This document shows, piece by piece, positions 47,150-57,620 of a stretch of DNA of 64,000 nucleotides. A program made the translations under genes and the position numbers. Positions within the stretch are counted from its first letter, which is position 1; every line of letters starts with the position of its first letter. The notes beneath the pieces are model-generated. The model saw nothing but the letters and a program-made list of their open reading frames with translations, was not told the DNA's origin and made no database searches. Source of the stretch: Piscirickettsiaceae bacterium (GTDB lineage: Bacteria; Pseudomonadota; Gammaproteobacteria; Nitrosococcales; Methylophagaceae); NCBI GenBank assembly GCA_024685975.1, contig JAIBDZ010000004.1, positions 54,052 through 118,051 on the forward strand. The letters run 5' to 3'.

Positions 47150-48703
47150 TTATGTCGTTTGCGGCTGTGTACTAAATTGTGACATTAACGTACGCAAGTT
47201 TTCGATAGCATGCGTAATCTCATCAGCCGCGGTTAAGGCTTGTGTCACTGTTTCTGTTGTTGAGTCAGCAACGCTCGAGATATTGGTAATGTTTTTACCA
47301 ATTTCATCGGTGACGATAGATTGTTGCTCTGTAGCAGAAGCAATTTGTGTATTCATTTCATTAATAGCCGTGGCAGAGTTTAGGATACGGTTCAAAGCAT
47401 CACCTGCTTCGGCTGCATGCTGGACACTTTCGGTTGTTTGCTTATGACTTTCTGAAATAGCACTCACGGCTTCTTGTGCTTGACTTTGCAGACGTTCGAC
47501 AATACTTCGAATTTGTTCGGTAGATTGTTGCGTACGTTGTGCTAATGTTCTAACTTCATCTGCGACTACAGCGAAGCCTCGACCTTGTTCACCTGCACGA
47601 GCAGCTTCGATGGCAGCATTTAAAGCCAATAGATTTGTTTGTTCTGCGATGCCGGTAATGACTTCTAAAACCTGTCCGACTTCTTGGCTATCAGCATCAA
47701 GTTTATGGATTACATCTGAGGCGTTATTGATTCGCGTCGACATGGATTCATTACTTTCAATGGCTTGGCTGACAATATCACTACCACTGGCCGCTTCTCT
47801 ATTGGCTGTTTCCGCCGCCTCGGCTGCTTGGTTGGTATTTTGGGCGACGACTTGAACGGTTGCGGTCATTTCATGCATGGCAGTGGCGACCATATTAATA
47901 GCAGCGTGCTGTTCGTTAACGCCATCAGTTGTGTTTTTGAGTGTGAGCAGGACTTTTGCTGCGCCATCACTAATGGTCTCGCTGGCTTGACGTACACCAT
48001 TGACAAGATCATTCACCAAATAGAAAAAGGCATTAATGGTACGGGCATCTTGTTTGCCATCTTCTGTTGCAATGTCATTTAAGTTGAGCTGGACATTGAA
48101 GTCTTTGGTTTCGACTGCTGAAGCAATATTGGCATTAAAGCGTGCATTCATTAAAAATTGTTGTTGCATGGTGAAGCCAAAAAAGATTAAGGCGGCGACT
48201 TCAATTCCTGCAAAGATGAAATGAATAATGAAGGTTATCCAATTACAGTTTTCAGCAAATAATTGTAGCGGCACGCCCATAAACTCTACGCCACTAAACT
48301 GTAAATTAATAAAGAGGAAGTGATGAATAGTAATGAGCCCTGTTGCAGCCACCAATGGGCGCCAATCACGGTAAATGAGCATTAGAGCAAAGACAACGAA
48401 AACATGAAAATGCATTTCGATACGGCCTAATTGTTGGGTAATAAAAATCGTGGCATACGCCATTAAACAAATAGACAAAATGATCCGTGATGCCAATGTG
48501 CCGCGCATAGTCATATAGGTAAACAAAGCCGCTGCTGACACAAGTAACGCCGGAATACCACCTAATAAATGGGTGTCATACCCCATAGGCACTATGAACC
48601 AAGCAAAAGGAAGATGTGCTAATAGAATATATAAAATATAACGATCAGAACGTTCATAATCGAGCCGAAGTTTTTCATTAACGAGTTGTTCAATGTTTTG
48701 CAT
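47150..48703 (-). CDS. Methyl-accepting chemotaxis protein with multi-helix membrane sensor
   Basis: This 517-residue receptor has no large periplasmic ligand domain. Residues 20-190 hold about six membrane helices with clustered histidines ([22 protein letters not shown]), a sensor type known from other receptors but without a defined ligand. The C-terminal coiled coil has the CheA/CheW hairpin tip [20 protein letters not shown] and flanking methylation helices. I see no HAMP domain. It lies 24 bases after a SCO gene on the same strand, so they are likely one transcript. Confidence 0.9.
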   Translation of the reverse strand: MQNIEQLVNEKLRLDYERSDRYILYILLAHLPFAWFIVPMGYDTHLLGGIPALLVSAAALFTYMTMRGTLASRIILSICLMAYATIFITQQLGRIEMHFHVFVVFALMLIYRDWRPLVAATGLITIHHFLFINLQFSGVEFMGVPLQLFAENCNWITFIIHFIFAGIEVAALIFFGFTMQQQFLMNARFNANIASAVETKDFNVQLNLNDIATEDGKQDARTINAFFYLVNDLVNGVRQASETISDGAAKVLLTLKNTTDGVNEQHAAINMVATAMHEMTATVQVVAQNTNQAAEAAETANREAASGSDIVSQAIESNESMSTRINNASDVIHKLDADSQEVGQVLEVITGIAEQTNLLALNAAIEAARAGEQGRGFAVVADEVRTLAQRTQQSTEQIRSIVERLQSQAQEAVSAISESHKQTTESVQHAAEAGDALNRILNSATAINEMNTQIASATEQQSIVTDEIGKNITNISSVADSTTETVTQALTAADEITHAIENLRTLMSQFSTQPQTT

Positions 48704-48727
48704 CTTGTGCCTCCAAAAATGCGTTAC

Positions 48728-49318
48728 TTATAAGGCGTAAGCTAATTGTTGTTGTAATGCCAAATAATCTGTTAAAACAGCATCTTCATTTAAATGTAAA
48801 TAAGGGTAAGTTTTCACCCAGCGCCCAGCCATATCAATGACATGAATATCAGAGTCATGACTTGGTTCACCATATTGGTTCAATTGGATATGAGTTTGAA
48901 ATTGTGCCGCAAATTGTTGTAAATCGTTATCAGCCATGCGCCAACCAATAATAGCGGGGTTGATTTGGTGTAAGTATTGAGTGAGGTGCGTCATATCATC
49001 ACGGGCATTATCAATAGAAACAAAAACCAAGCGTGCATTATCAGGTAGAAGCTCTACGAGTTTGATGTATTGTGCAAGCGTAAAAGGGCAGTTATCAGCG
49101 CAATGGCTAAAGCCAAATGTGAGATATGTTGTATGCCCTTTTAAGTCATCGAGTGATGAAAAATCAGCATGCGTGCTGGTGATGGGGGGGATAGTGATTT
49201 TGCGATCACGATCTAAACCATAGCCTTCACGTAATAAATTATTCCCAAACATACTCCAGAATAATGCCAAGAGTAGTAATAGGCTGGGAATAGCTATGTT
49301 GATGATTTTGCGGCCCAT
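48728..49318 (-). CDS. SCO1/SenC family copper/thiol protein
   Basis: This 196-residue protein has an N-terminal membrane anchor (IPSLLLLLALFWSMF) and a thioredoxin-like periplasmic domain. The CxxxC pair is in GFSHCADNCPFT, and the distal His is in SHDSDIHVIDMAGRWV. SCO proteins deliver copper to cytochrome oxidase or act as thiol reductants. No oxidase genes are nearby, and the neighbour is a chemotaxis receptor, so the role could be redox sensing. That last point is inference. Confidence 0.9.
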   Translation of the reverse strand: MGRKIINIAIPSLLLLLALFWSMFGNNLLREGYGLDRDRKITIPPITSTHADFSSLDDLKGHTTYLTFGFSHCADNCPFTLAQYIKLVELLPDNARLVFVSIDNARDDMTHLTQYLHQINPAIIGWRMADNDLQQFAAQFQTHIQLNQYGEPSHDSDIHVIDMAGRWVKTYPYLHLNEDAVLTDYLALQQQLAYAL

Positions 49319-49564
49319 TGCGTCATAACGTCCTTTTATTATGTAATGTCTTGTTTTGTGTCATCAACAATGACATGTTTATGTCGACAACACTGATATG
49401 GAATCATAAAGTCATTTACATAAACGTTTTAGGACATCAATCACACTTGTTAGTAACAAATGTGTCAAAAATGGCAGACAGAAGGAAAAAGTGTGACCTA
49501 AGCGATGCTTTTAGCTGACATTGCCTAGAGTGAATTGGGTGTTATAAATAGATTAGGTCTTGTT

Positions 49565-50896
49565 CTAAGGTGTATTAAACCTGACATGATTTACCGCTTT
49601 TCGCATATGTATAAATTGAATAATCACGGTTAACCAAGTTGCAATAGCAATAGACCACCAGACGCCATAAATATCACTTTTTAATAATACAATCGCAATC
49701 GCAATAAACAAAGCAGGCAAAACAATCTGTCGAATCAAATTGAAATACATCGGAATCACAGCTTGTTTCATGCCTTGTAACACCGCACCGGAAACAAACG
49801 ACAAAACATAAGCCGGTAAAATTAAGGCTTCCACCCGTAAATAACTGACGCCAATATCGATTACATGTTGATCATCAGTAAATAAGTCAATCAAAGGGCG
49901 AGCAAAAATAAAAACTAAAACGCCGCCAATCACCATCATTAAACTGCCAAACTGGATCGAATCCAACGCGGTTTGCTGCATGCGATCAAAACGTTTCGCG
50001 CCAAAATTGACACTGACTAAAGATAAAACAGCGATATTAATCCCGACGGTTGGCAATAACACCAATTGTTCAATACGCAAACCAATGCCGAGACCGGCTA
50101 CGGCTTTTTCACCAAATTGCGCTACGGCAGACGTTAAGATAATAGATCCGACGGCAATTAAAAACATATTCATGCTGGCTGGTAAGGCTTGTTTGAAAAG
50201 GGCATGGTATTGTTCAAGATTAGGACGTAAATGACTAACTTGCCAGCATGCGCCGAGCTGGCTTTGTTTGACCTTCATGCTTAAATAAATGGCGCTTCCT
50301 AATTGGGTCAAAGCGGTAGCTAAGGCGAGACCATAAACGCCTAACCCCAAACCAAACATCAATAAAGGATCTAGAATAATATTGGCAATAAAAGCGGCGA
50401 TAAGACTATTTCTAAAGCTGCTGGTATCTCCCATCGAATTGAGAATGCCATTTGCCGCCATACCATGAGCAGAAAAGGCCAAGGTCGGCAAAATAATGGA
50501 CAAATAACGTAAGGCATCCGCCACATACTCGCCCTCAGCATTCATGAGCGCAAATAAATCACTGGCAAAGACTAGAACGATAAGTCCTGTGATAAAGGCT
50601 GAAATCCACGCAAAAGACATTGCCTGTCCTGCGATTTGTTCCGCTAATGCCTGTCGTTGTTCACCACGAGCGTGTCCGACCAAAGCATTGGTCGCTTGCC
50701 CGACACCAATTGATATAGCGATCCCCATAAAATAAATGGGAGCGGCTAGTGATAACCCCGCTAATGCTGTTGAGGATAATAAACCAGCATAATAATTATC
50801 GACAATGTAATACATCGTATTAAAAAACATGCCAACGCTTGCTGGGATGGCAATTTTTTTGAGTAAGGCAGGGATAGGTTCCCGAGTGAGATCCAA
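49565..50896 (-). CDS. MATE family efflux transporter
   Basis: This 443-residue inner membrane protein has twelve helices. The MATE pattern is clear: PASVGMFFNTMYYIVDNYYAGLLSS-like opening, GVGQATNALVGHARGE in the N-lobe and LPASMNMFLIAVGSIILTS beginning the C-lobe. It likely exports cationic compounds using sodium or protons. Its subgroup (NorM, DinF or other) cannot be assigned with confidence. Confidence 0.92.
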   Translation of the reverse strand: MDLTREPIPALLKKIAIPASVGMFFNTMYYIVDNYYAGLLSSTALAGLSLAAPIYFMGIAISIGVGQATNALVGHARGEQRQALAEQIAGQAMSFAWISAFITGLIVLVFASDLFALMNAEGEYVADALRYLSIILPTLAFSAHGMAANGILNSMGDTSSFRNSLIAAFIANIILDPLLMFGLGLGVYGLALATALTQLGSAIYLSMKVKQSQLGACWQVSHLRPNLEQYHALFKQALPASMNMFLIAVGSIILTSAVAQFGEKAVAGLGIGLRIEQLVLLPTVGINIAVLSLVSVNFGAKRFDRMQQTALDSIQFGSLMMVIGGVLVFIFARPLIDLFTDDQHVIDIGVSYLRVEALILPAYVLSFVSGAVLQGMKQAVIPMYFNLIRQIVLPALFIAIAIVLLKSDIYGVWWSIAIATWLTVIIQFIHMRKAVNHVRFNTP

Positions 50897-51056
50897 TGAT
50901 TTTCCTAATCTAAAGATAAAAAGGCGGGCGACAAACGGAGCCTAACAATAATGAAGTCGTGATAGTGTAATAGATCTACCACCACAAAGAGACATTGTTT
51001 TGCTGATTTTGTTCGCACTGTCGCGAAATAAATCACATGGTTTTAGAGGGGGGGAA

Positions 51057-52034
51057 TCATTCCAATCTGATGATAGAAGTCCGTCGCATTTCATCCTCAG
51101 GATAGACGCGGCCTGATTCCAAACATTGATAAATATGGTTAAAAACCTTGCCTGGTTCGCCTTGACGTTTACCCGAGCGAAAATAAGAATGACCTTTCGG
51201 GAAGTCGTAAAGGTTATTCACATCATCACAGTCAACGCTATACACATTTTTAGGCGTTTTATCGATATCTTCTGGTCCAGTATGGCCTAGACGACGGGAA
51301 GCAATTTTATTTTTCAAGTTAGAGGCTTTGCTGGCACGTAACGCCAAATCATCCGAGGCGTGATAGACCACCACATTACGAGAAGAGTGACAGATGACTT
51401 CGCCGATTTCACCTTCATGTAACGTTTCATTGACGACATCAGCGGCGACAAGAAAAGTATTCCGAAATAACATCGGTACGCCTTGTGGTAAATCATACTT
51501 TTTCCATACAGCTAAAGTGCCACGCAAAACACGATTTCCCATTGAATGGGCCAAAACATTAATCCGTTTAAAACAAGGATCTTCATCAGGATTGTATTTT
51601 TCTGAACTACGCCACGCTAAAAATTTCTCCAGCACACGAGCAAATGAAAAGCCACTTTGATCTGCGGCTTTTTGGTCATCCCAGTAGTCTTTCACAATGC
51701 CTAAATCATTATCACAAGGCCAAATCATTGGAATCACAAGGATATTGTTTTTTTTCTTTTTATTACATAATGTTTGAAACTCGCGTGCGCCTTCAAACAC
51801 TGCTTCTGGCAAGTTGGAAAAGCCGTGAATATAAATCAAAATTTGGCGATATTGAGAGGCTTTGAGTTGCTCTAAAAAGTCGATACTGCCAATTTCAGTA
51901 TGCTTGCCATCTTTACCATATTCACAAAAAAATACCGAATTACTGGCGGCATTATTATCTAAATCAAAAGAAAAATTACGCCCGATGCGGGTACGAATAC
52001 TTTGTTCTGGAAAACGATTAGTAATAAATAACAT
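51057..52034 (-). CDS. DUF900-type alpha/beta hydrolase
   Basis: This 325-residue cytoplasmic protein has no signal peptide. The early strand ILIYIHGFSNLPEAVF holds the oxyanion-hole region, and the nucleophile elbow is AHSMGNRVL (GxSxG variant, Ser). Later LVAADVVNETL and a C-terminal His in KGHSYF are candidates for the acid and base. DUF900 hydrolases often cut esters or amides of unknown substrate. It stands alone between the MATE and ung genes. Confidence 0.83.
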   Translation of the reverse strand: MLFITNRFPEQSIRTRIGRNFSFDLDNNAASNSVFFCEYGKDGKHTEIGSIDFLEQLKASQYRQILIYIHGFSNLPEAVFEGAREFQTLCNKKKKNNILVIPMIWPCDNDLGIVKDYWDDQKAADQSGFSFARVLEKFLAWRSSEKYNPDEDPCFKRINVLAHSMGNRVLRGTLAVWKKYDLPQGVPMLFRNTFLVAADVVNETLHEGEIGEVICHSSRNVVVYHASDDLALRASKASNLKNKIASRRLGHTGPEDIDKTPKNVYSVDCDDVNNLYDFPKGHSYFRSGKRQGEPGKVFNHIYQCLESGRVYPEDEMRRTSIIRLE

Positions 52035-52151
52035 CGCAAGGCCTCATAGGAATCATCCATAATGTTTCACTATTCCATAGAGTTGTTGATAAGACAAGAA
52101 TCAACACAGATGATGCCGTAAAATAGCCCATAATAAGTTAAGGAGAAAAAA

Positions 52152-52835
52152 ATGGCATTGGACAATGCACCGAGTTGGCAAGCCGTTTTGCAGGCAGAAT
52201 TTAAACAACCCTATATGGTGGCATTACAAACATTTCTTGATGCGGAAAAAGCACAAGGAAAAACGATTTACCCACCGACATCACAGTGGTTTCATGCTTT
52301 AGAAATGACGCCGTTAGAGAATGTCAAAGTCGTGATTTTAGGGCAAGATCCTTATCATCAACCGGATCAAGCACAAGGTTTATGTTTTTCCGTCAAACGA
52401 GGGGTCAAAATACCGCCTTCATTGCTTAATATTTATAAAGAGCTGACGTCTGACCTAGGACTGCCGCGGGCACAACATGGCGATTTAAGCTCTTGGGCTG
52501 AGCAAGGTGTTTTATTATTAAATGCGGTGCTAACGGTAGAAGCCTCGAAAGCCAATGCGCATCAAGGCAAAGGTTGGGAACAATTTACCGATAAAATCAT
52601 TCAGATCATTAATGAACAATGTGAACATATTGTGTTTATGCTGTGGGGAAGTTATGCCCAGAAAAAAGGCGCTGCTATTGATAAGCAGCGCCACTTAATC
52701 TTAACGGCGCCGCATCCGTCTCCGCTATCGGCGCACCGTGGTTTTCTAGGATGCCAGCATTTTAGCCAAGCGAATAATTATTTAAACGAGCATGGCAAAA
52801 CAGCGATTAATTGGTCTTTAGTCAATGACGATTAA
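52152..52835 (+). CDS. ung: Uracil-DNA glycosylase (family 1)
   Basis: This 227-residue base-excision repair enzyme removes uracil from DNA. The water-activating motif is [18 protein letters not shown], the uracil-binding Asn is in [10 protein letters not shown], and the DNA intercalation loop is [19 protein letters not shown] precedes the ATG. It meets ppc tail-to-tail with one base between them. Confidence 0.97.
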   Translation: MALDNAPSWQAVLQAEFKQPYMVALQTFLDAEKAQGKTIYPPTSQWFHALEMTPLENVKVVILGQDPYHQPDQAQGLCFSVKRGVKIPPSLLNIYKELTSDLGLPRAQHGDLSSWAEQGVLLLNAVLTVEASKANAHQGKGWEQFTDKIIQIINEQCEHIVFMLWGSYAQKKGAAIDKQRHLILTAPHPSPLSAHRGFLGCQHFSQANNYLNEHGKTAINWSLVNDD

Positions 52836-52836
52836 T

Positions 52837-55452
52837 TTATCCCGTATTACGCATTCCCGCTGAAATACCGGTCATAGTCACCTTCAATGCTTCATCTAAT
52901 TCTGCATTAGCACCATCACTATCACGCTGGCGTTTCAATAATTCGGCCTGTAAATAATTCAACGGGTCGATATAGGGTTTGCGTGCTTGAATGGCGAGTT
53001 GCAAAGCGGGGTCATCATCTAATAAACAAGCTTGTTGTTTTAATTGATTTAATAAGGTTGCTAGTGTTTGTAAGTCGCCACGTAATTGCTCTCCAAGATA
53101 ATGCAAACTCGGATCCGTCAGTAGCTTTTCATAATGAATGCAAACGGGAATATCAGCTTTACCGACCACCATTTCTAATAAGTCGATAAAACTACTGAAA
53201 AATGGCCAGTGAGCAATCATGTCAGCGAGCACATCTGGTTCATTGTCTATAGCGTATTGCAGGGCTTGTGTTGTACCCAACCAGCTTGGGAGGTTTAACC
53301 TGACTTGCATCCAAGCAAAAATCCATGGGATAGCTCTGAGACTTTCAATACCGCCAGAGGCTTTACGTTTAGCAGGGCGAGATCCTAAGGCTAATGTTGA
53401 TAGCTCTTGCTCTGGGGTTAAGCTTCTAAAATAAGGTACAAAATTGGGATCTTCACGTACGACACTACGATAAGCATTTAAGCTCTGTTCGGCCATTTTT
53501 TCCGTGAGCTCACGCCATTCTGGTTTAGGTTGAACAGTCGGTGAAATCGTCGACCGTAATGTTGTACTGACATAGTCACATAAACTATTAAAGGCAACAC
53601 GAGGCACACCAAATTTATAACGAATCATTTCACCTTGTTCGGTGACACGAATATGCCCTGCTACAGACCCTGGCGGTTGCGAATCCATCGCTTTTTGTAA
53701 TGGGCCACCACCTCGACCAATGGTACCGCCACGGCCGTGGAAGAAGGTGAGATCAATATGGTAATGCTTAGCCAATGACATCAATTCTTCTTGGGCTTCA
53801 TATTGTGCCCAAGTGGCAGCTAATTTACCGGCATCTTTGCCTGAGTCAGAATAACCAATCATGACAGTTTGTTGGCCATCACTGTATTGTTGATACCAAT
53901 TGCTTCGCCACAGATCGTTCATGACCTGCGGTGCATTATTCAAATCATCTAAGGTCTCAAATAATGGCATGATGGGCATATTCCATGTCACGCCACTTTC
54001 TTTTAATAACAATGCGACAGCCAACACATCTGAAGCTTGTTTCGCCATCGAAATAATATAATGGGATAATGCTGATTGTGGTTGTTCAGCCACAACACGG
54101 CAAGTGGCCAAGACTTCTTCTGTTTCAGCACTTTTTGGCCAACGTTGCGGAATAAGAGGTCTGCGACTAGTGAGTTGTTCAATTAAAAACGCTTGCCTTT
54201 TCTTTTCATCCCATTGCAGATAACTGCCGAGCTCTAGATATTTGGTCACTTCATCGATCGCCTGACTATGGCGTGCACTATCTTGACGGATATCAAGCGG
54301 TACTAAATTCAAGCCAAAGGCGTAGATACGGCGAATAGTGTCTAAAATGGGGCCATTAGCAACATAGTCGTAACCGTCATCAATTAAGGCTTTATGGATC
54401 AATAAAATTGGGTCTAATAGTTGCTCAATCGAAGTAATGACTTGATCAGAACCTGTGAGGTGATTGTTTTTGAGCTTTTGCTCTATCCAATCACGCGTGG
54501 CTAATAAACGTTGTCTTAATTTATGTAAAGCGCTGCGATAAGGACTATCAATATCACCTGTCAAAGTCACTAGCTCGACGGATTGGCTTCCCATGCTGAG
54601 GCTTTGTATTAAAGAATGCACATCGCGTTCATACAAATCCATCGCTTTCCAGCGCGCTAATAAAATGACTTGTTGGGTGACATCATGGGTGACATTAGGA
54701 TTACCATCACGATCACCGCCCATCCATGAATAAAATTGAAATAATTGCGTATCTAAATCTAAGCCGCGACGGCAATATTGCTCACATAAATTATTAATAT
54801 GGCGAATCGCATTGGGCACGGCATACCAAAAACTGTTTTCAATGACAGCAAAGCCCCATTTGGCTTCATCGACAGCGGTTGGACGTAGTTTTCTAATCTC
54901 ATTGGTATTCCAGACTTCTTCAATCAGCCGATGGAGGCGTCCTTCTGCTTGTTTTTGTTCATAACTTAATAAATCACCGCGCTGACAATCGGCGAGTGTG
55001 GAGGAAATTTTTTCATATTTTTGAATAAGGGTTCGACGAGTGACTTCAGTGGGATGCGCAGTGAGGACAAAGCTGATTTTGAGCTTTGATAAACACATTA
55101 AGACGTCATCGGCAGAATGCTGTTCCAGTAATTGCTGGAATAAAACAGCGAGATGATCCTCATTCTCAGCTTCAACACTGGAGGAGTAATATTGATCGGC
55201 AATATTCGCCAAGTTTAAAAATTGATTGAAGGACCGCACGATGGGAAGAATGGATTCATTGGGCAATTGACTTAAATAATCAATTAAGACTGCGTCTGCT
55301 TTGGGATCGTCTTTTGTCGCCTTAGATAAGGCCCGAATTTCTTCGACCTTTTCATAAATATCTGCGCCTTGATGAGCTGTTAATGTTTGTCCTAACAGCT
55401 TGCCAAGCAGTTTTACATTTTTTCTTAGCGTGACAGGTAAAGCTTGCATCAT
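52837..55452 (-). CDS. ppc: Phosphoenolpyruvate carboxylase
   Basis: This 871-residue enzyme fixes bicarbonate onto PEP to make oxaloacetate, an anaplerotic step that is also important in serine-cycle or RuMP methylotrophs. Catalytic signatures are FVLTAHPTEVTRRT, the central GYSDSGKDAG and the glycine loop FFHGRGGTIGRGGGP, with the C-terminal GMRNTG. AGGAGG precedes the tandem ATGATG. Length is close to the E. coli 883. Confidence 0.97.
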   Translation of the reverse strand: MMQALPVTLRKNVKLLGKLLGQTLTAHQGADIYEKVEEIRALSKATKDDPKADAVLIDYLSQLPNESILPIVRSFNQFLNLANIADQYYSSSVEAENEDHLAVLFQQLLEQHSADDVLMCLSKLKISFVLTAHPTEVTRRTLIQKYEKISSTLADCQRGDLLSYEQKQAEGRLHRLIEEVWNTNEIRKLRPTAVDEAKWGFAVIENSFWYAVPNAIRHINNLCEQYCRRGLDLDTQLFQFYSWMGGDRDGNPNVTHDVTQQVILLARWKAMDLYERDVHSLIQSLSMGSQSVELVTLTGDIDSPYRSALHKLRQRLLATRDWIEQKLKNNHLTGSDQVITSIEQLLDPILLIHKALIDDGYDYVANGPILDTIRRIYAFGLNLVPLDIRQDSARHSQAIDEVTKYLELGSYLQWDEKKRQAFLIEQLTSRRPLIPQRWPKSAETEEVLATCRVVAEQPQSALSHYIISMAKQASDVLAVALLLKESGVTWNMPIMPLFETLDDLNNAPQVMNDLWRSNWYQQYSDGQQTVMIGYSDSGKDAGKLAATWAQYEAQEELMSLAKHYHIDLTFFHGRGGTIGRGGGPLQKAMDSQPPGSVAGHIRVTEQGEMIRYKFGVPRVAFNSLCDYVSTTLRSTISPTVQPKPEWRELTEKMAEQSLNAYRSVVREDPNFVPYFRSLTPEQELSTLALGSRPAKRKASGGIESLRAIPWIFAWMQVRLNLPSWLGTTQALQYAIDNEPDVLADMIAHWPFFSSFIDLLEMVVGKADIPVCIHYEKLLTDPSLHYLGEQLRGDLQTLATLLNQLKQQACLLDDDPALQLAIQARKPYIDPLNYLQAELLKRQRDSDGANAELDEALKVTMTGISAGMRNTG

Positions 55453-55706
55453 GCCTCCTATGGGAACATAAGCGTAAGAAACGGAGTGTGAGCATACTGC
55501 GCCAATGCAGAAGTCATGAATCAGTTCGATTGATTAAGCGAGCGGATGGGGAAAATGAGAAACGAGGTACTATATTTCATCATTATCTCATCGACAGCTT
55601 AAGATGCGGATCATATCACTTCTTACTGAGATGCCAAGTGTTAACAAAAGAGGGCACCATCTTGTATCAACAATGACATAAATTAATTTTAACCAAAGTG
55701 ATCGGG

Positions 55707-55712
55707 TACAAT
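55707..55712 (+). promoter_or_regulatory. Candidate -10 element giving a leaderless yheS mRNA
   Basis: TACAAT ends eight bases before the yheS ATG, and no ribosome-binding site is visible between them. If this is the -10, transcription starts at or next to the ATG. The -35 match is poor. The rest of the 267-base gap from 55453 holds only a chance ORF and the ppc upstream region. Confidence 0.35.
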
Positions 55713-55719
55713 AGCGACC

Positions 55720-57618
55720 ATGATTAAGCTACAAAACCTTTCTATTAGACGTGGCACACGGTTATTATTCGAACAGGCTAACTGCCTTATTCACCCAGGA
55801 CAAAAAATTGGTTTAACCGGCGCTAATGGCGTCGGTAAGTCCAGCCTTTTTGCTCTTTTTCGGGGAGAATTACATGCGGATCATGGCGATGTGTCGATTC
55901 CAGATGCATGGACGATTGCGCATGTCGCACAGGAAACACCCGCAGTGGACTTGCCTGCGATCGATTATGTCTTGCAAGGTGATGCAGAGCTAACACGCTT
56001 GCAATCAGCTTTGCTTGAAGCCGAACAAAATCAAGATGGTCATGCGCAAAGCGAATTACATGACCAACTGGCTGCGATTGATGGCTATACCGCACGAAGT
56101 CGGGCGGGCAGGTTAATGCATGGACTTGGTTTTAAAGATCATCAAGAAACCAATGCTGTCACGTCATTTTCTGGTGGCTGGCGGATGCGGCTTAATTTAG
56201 CGCAAGCGTTGATGTGTCGCTCTGATTTATTGTTATTAGATGAACCTACTAACCATTTAGATTTAGAAGCGGTGTATTGGTTAGAAGAATGGTTACGAAA
56301 TTATCAGGGCACCTTAGTACTCATTTCTCACGATAGAGACTTTCTTGATCGCGTTGTCACGCATATTGTGCATATTGAACAACAAAGAATGAAAGTCTAT
56401 ACCGGCAATTATTCTGATTTTGAATTAGCTAGAGCTGAGCATCTAGCCAATCAACAAGCCGCGCATCAAAAGCAACAACGAGAGTTAGCCCATATCCGCA
56501 GTTTCGTCACCCGTTTTAAAGCAAAAGCAAGTAAAGCGAAACAAGCACAAAGTCGAGTGAAAGCACTAGAACGAATGGAGCTGATCGCGCCAGCTCATGT
56601 CGATTCGCCTTTTCATTTCCAATTTAAAGAGCCAACTCGTTTGGTGGCGCCATTATTGGTTTTAGATAAGGCGGCCGTCGGTTACGGCGATACGCCGTTA
56701 ATTGATAACGTGAGGCTATCGTTAGCGCCTGGCGATAGGGTCGGACTTTTGGGGCCAAACGGTGCGGGTAAATCGACTTTAATTAAATTGATTGCCGGTG
56801 TATTGCCGACTATCAAAGGTAAACGAAAAGAAGCCAAAGACATTCGTATTGGTTATTTTGCCCAGCATCAATTAGAGCAATTATATGATGAAGATAGCCC
56901 TGTCCAGCATTTGCAACGGCTAGATCGACAAGCATCTGAAGGGGAGTTACGCGATTTTATTGGTGGGTTTGGTTTTCATGGTGATGATGCTTTAGCGCCA
57001 GTCGGCCCATTTTCTGGCGGTGAAAAGGCGCGACTTGTTTTGGCCTTATTGGTGTATCAACGACCGGCATTGTTATTATTGGATGAACCGACTAACCATT
57101 TAGATTTAGAAATGCGCTTAGCGCTCACTATGGCACTGCAAGACTTTGACGGTGCTTTGGTTGTTGTGTCGCATGATAGACATTTATTACGGACAGTGGC
57201 TGATGACTTATGGTTGGTATCAGACGGTAAAGCCGTTGAGTTTGATGGTGATTTAGACGCTTATCGTCAATGGGTGAGTAATAAAGATAAGGCTGACAAA
57301 GTTGCGACTAACCCATCTCCTAGCGTGCCGAATAATAAAAAACAAGACAGACAAGCTGCTGCCGTGCAAAGGCAAAAATTACAACCTTTACGCAATAGTG
57401 TAAAAAAAGCAGAAAAACAGATGGATGAGGGGCAAAAAGCCCTGCTAAATATTGAAGAACAACTCGCCGATAGCGCCTTATATAACGAGTCTGAAAAAGA
57501 GAAATTAAAAGCCTTGTTATTAGAGCAATCACAATTAAAAGCCTTAATAGAACAGGCGGAAATGGACTGGTTTGAAGCCAGCGAAGCATTAGAAGCAGCG
57601 CACGCTGCCGAGGATTAA
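55720..57618 (+). CDS. yheS: ABC-F ATPase YheS
   Basis: This 632-residue dual-cassette translation ATPase has GANGVGKSS near residue 34 in the first cassette and GPNGAGKST near 344 in the second. Signature motifs are FSGGWRMR and FSGGEKAR, the linker is rich in charged helix (KAKASKAKQAQSRVKAL), and a C-terminal coiled coil follows from about residue 550. The FSGGWRMRL motif and length fit YheS. The Uup-like gene begins three bases after the stop, so the two form a tandem pair. Confidence 0.9.
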   Translation: MIKLQNLSIRRGTRLLFEQANCLIHPGQKIGLTGANGVGKSSLFALFRGELHADHGDVSIPDAWTIAHVAQETPAVDLPAIDYVLQGDAELTRLQSALLEAEQNQDGHAQSELHDQLAAIDGYTARSRAGRLMHGLGFKDHQETNAVTSFSGGWRMRLNLAQALMCRSDLLLLDEPTNHLDLEAVYWLEEWLRNYQGTLVLISHDRDFLDRVVTHIVHIEQQRMKVYTGNYSDFELARAEHLANQQAAHQKQQRELAHIRSFVTRFKAKASKAKQAQSRVKALERMELIAPAHVDSPFHFQFKEPTRLVAPLLVLDKAAVGYGDTPLIDNVRLSLAPGDRVGLLGPNGAGKSTLIKLIAGVLPTIKGKRKEAKDIRIGYFAQHQLEQLYDEDSPVQHLQRLDRQASEGELRDFIGGFGFHGDDALAPVGPFSGGEKARLVLALLVYQRPALLLLDEPTNHLDLEMRLALTMALQDFDGALVVVSHDRHLLRTVADDLWLVSDGKAVEFDGDLDAYRQWVSNKDKADKVATNPSPSVPNNKKQDRQAAAVQRQKLQPLRNSVKKAEKQMDEGQKALLNIEEQLADSALYNESEKEKLKALLLEQSQLKALIEQAEMDWFEASEALEAAHAAED

Positions 57619-57620
57619 AC

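Noticed and set aside
55488..55676. 62-codon ORF in the ppc-yheS gap
   Set aside because: No recognisable domain or signal peptide, and it lies in the ppc promoter region.
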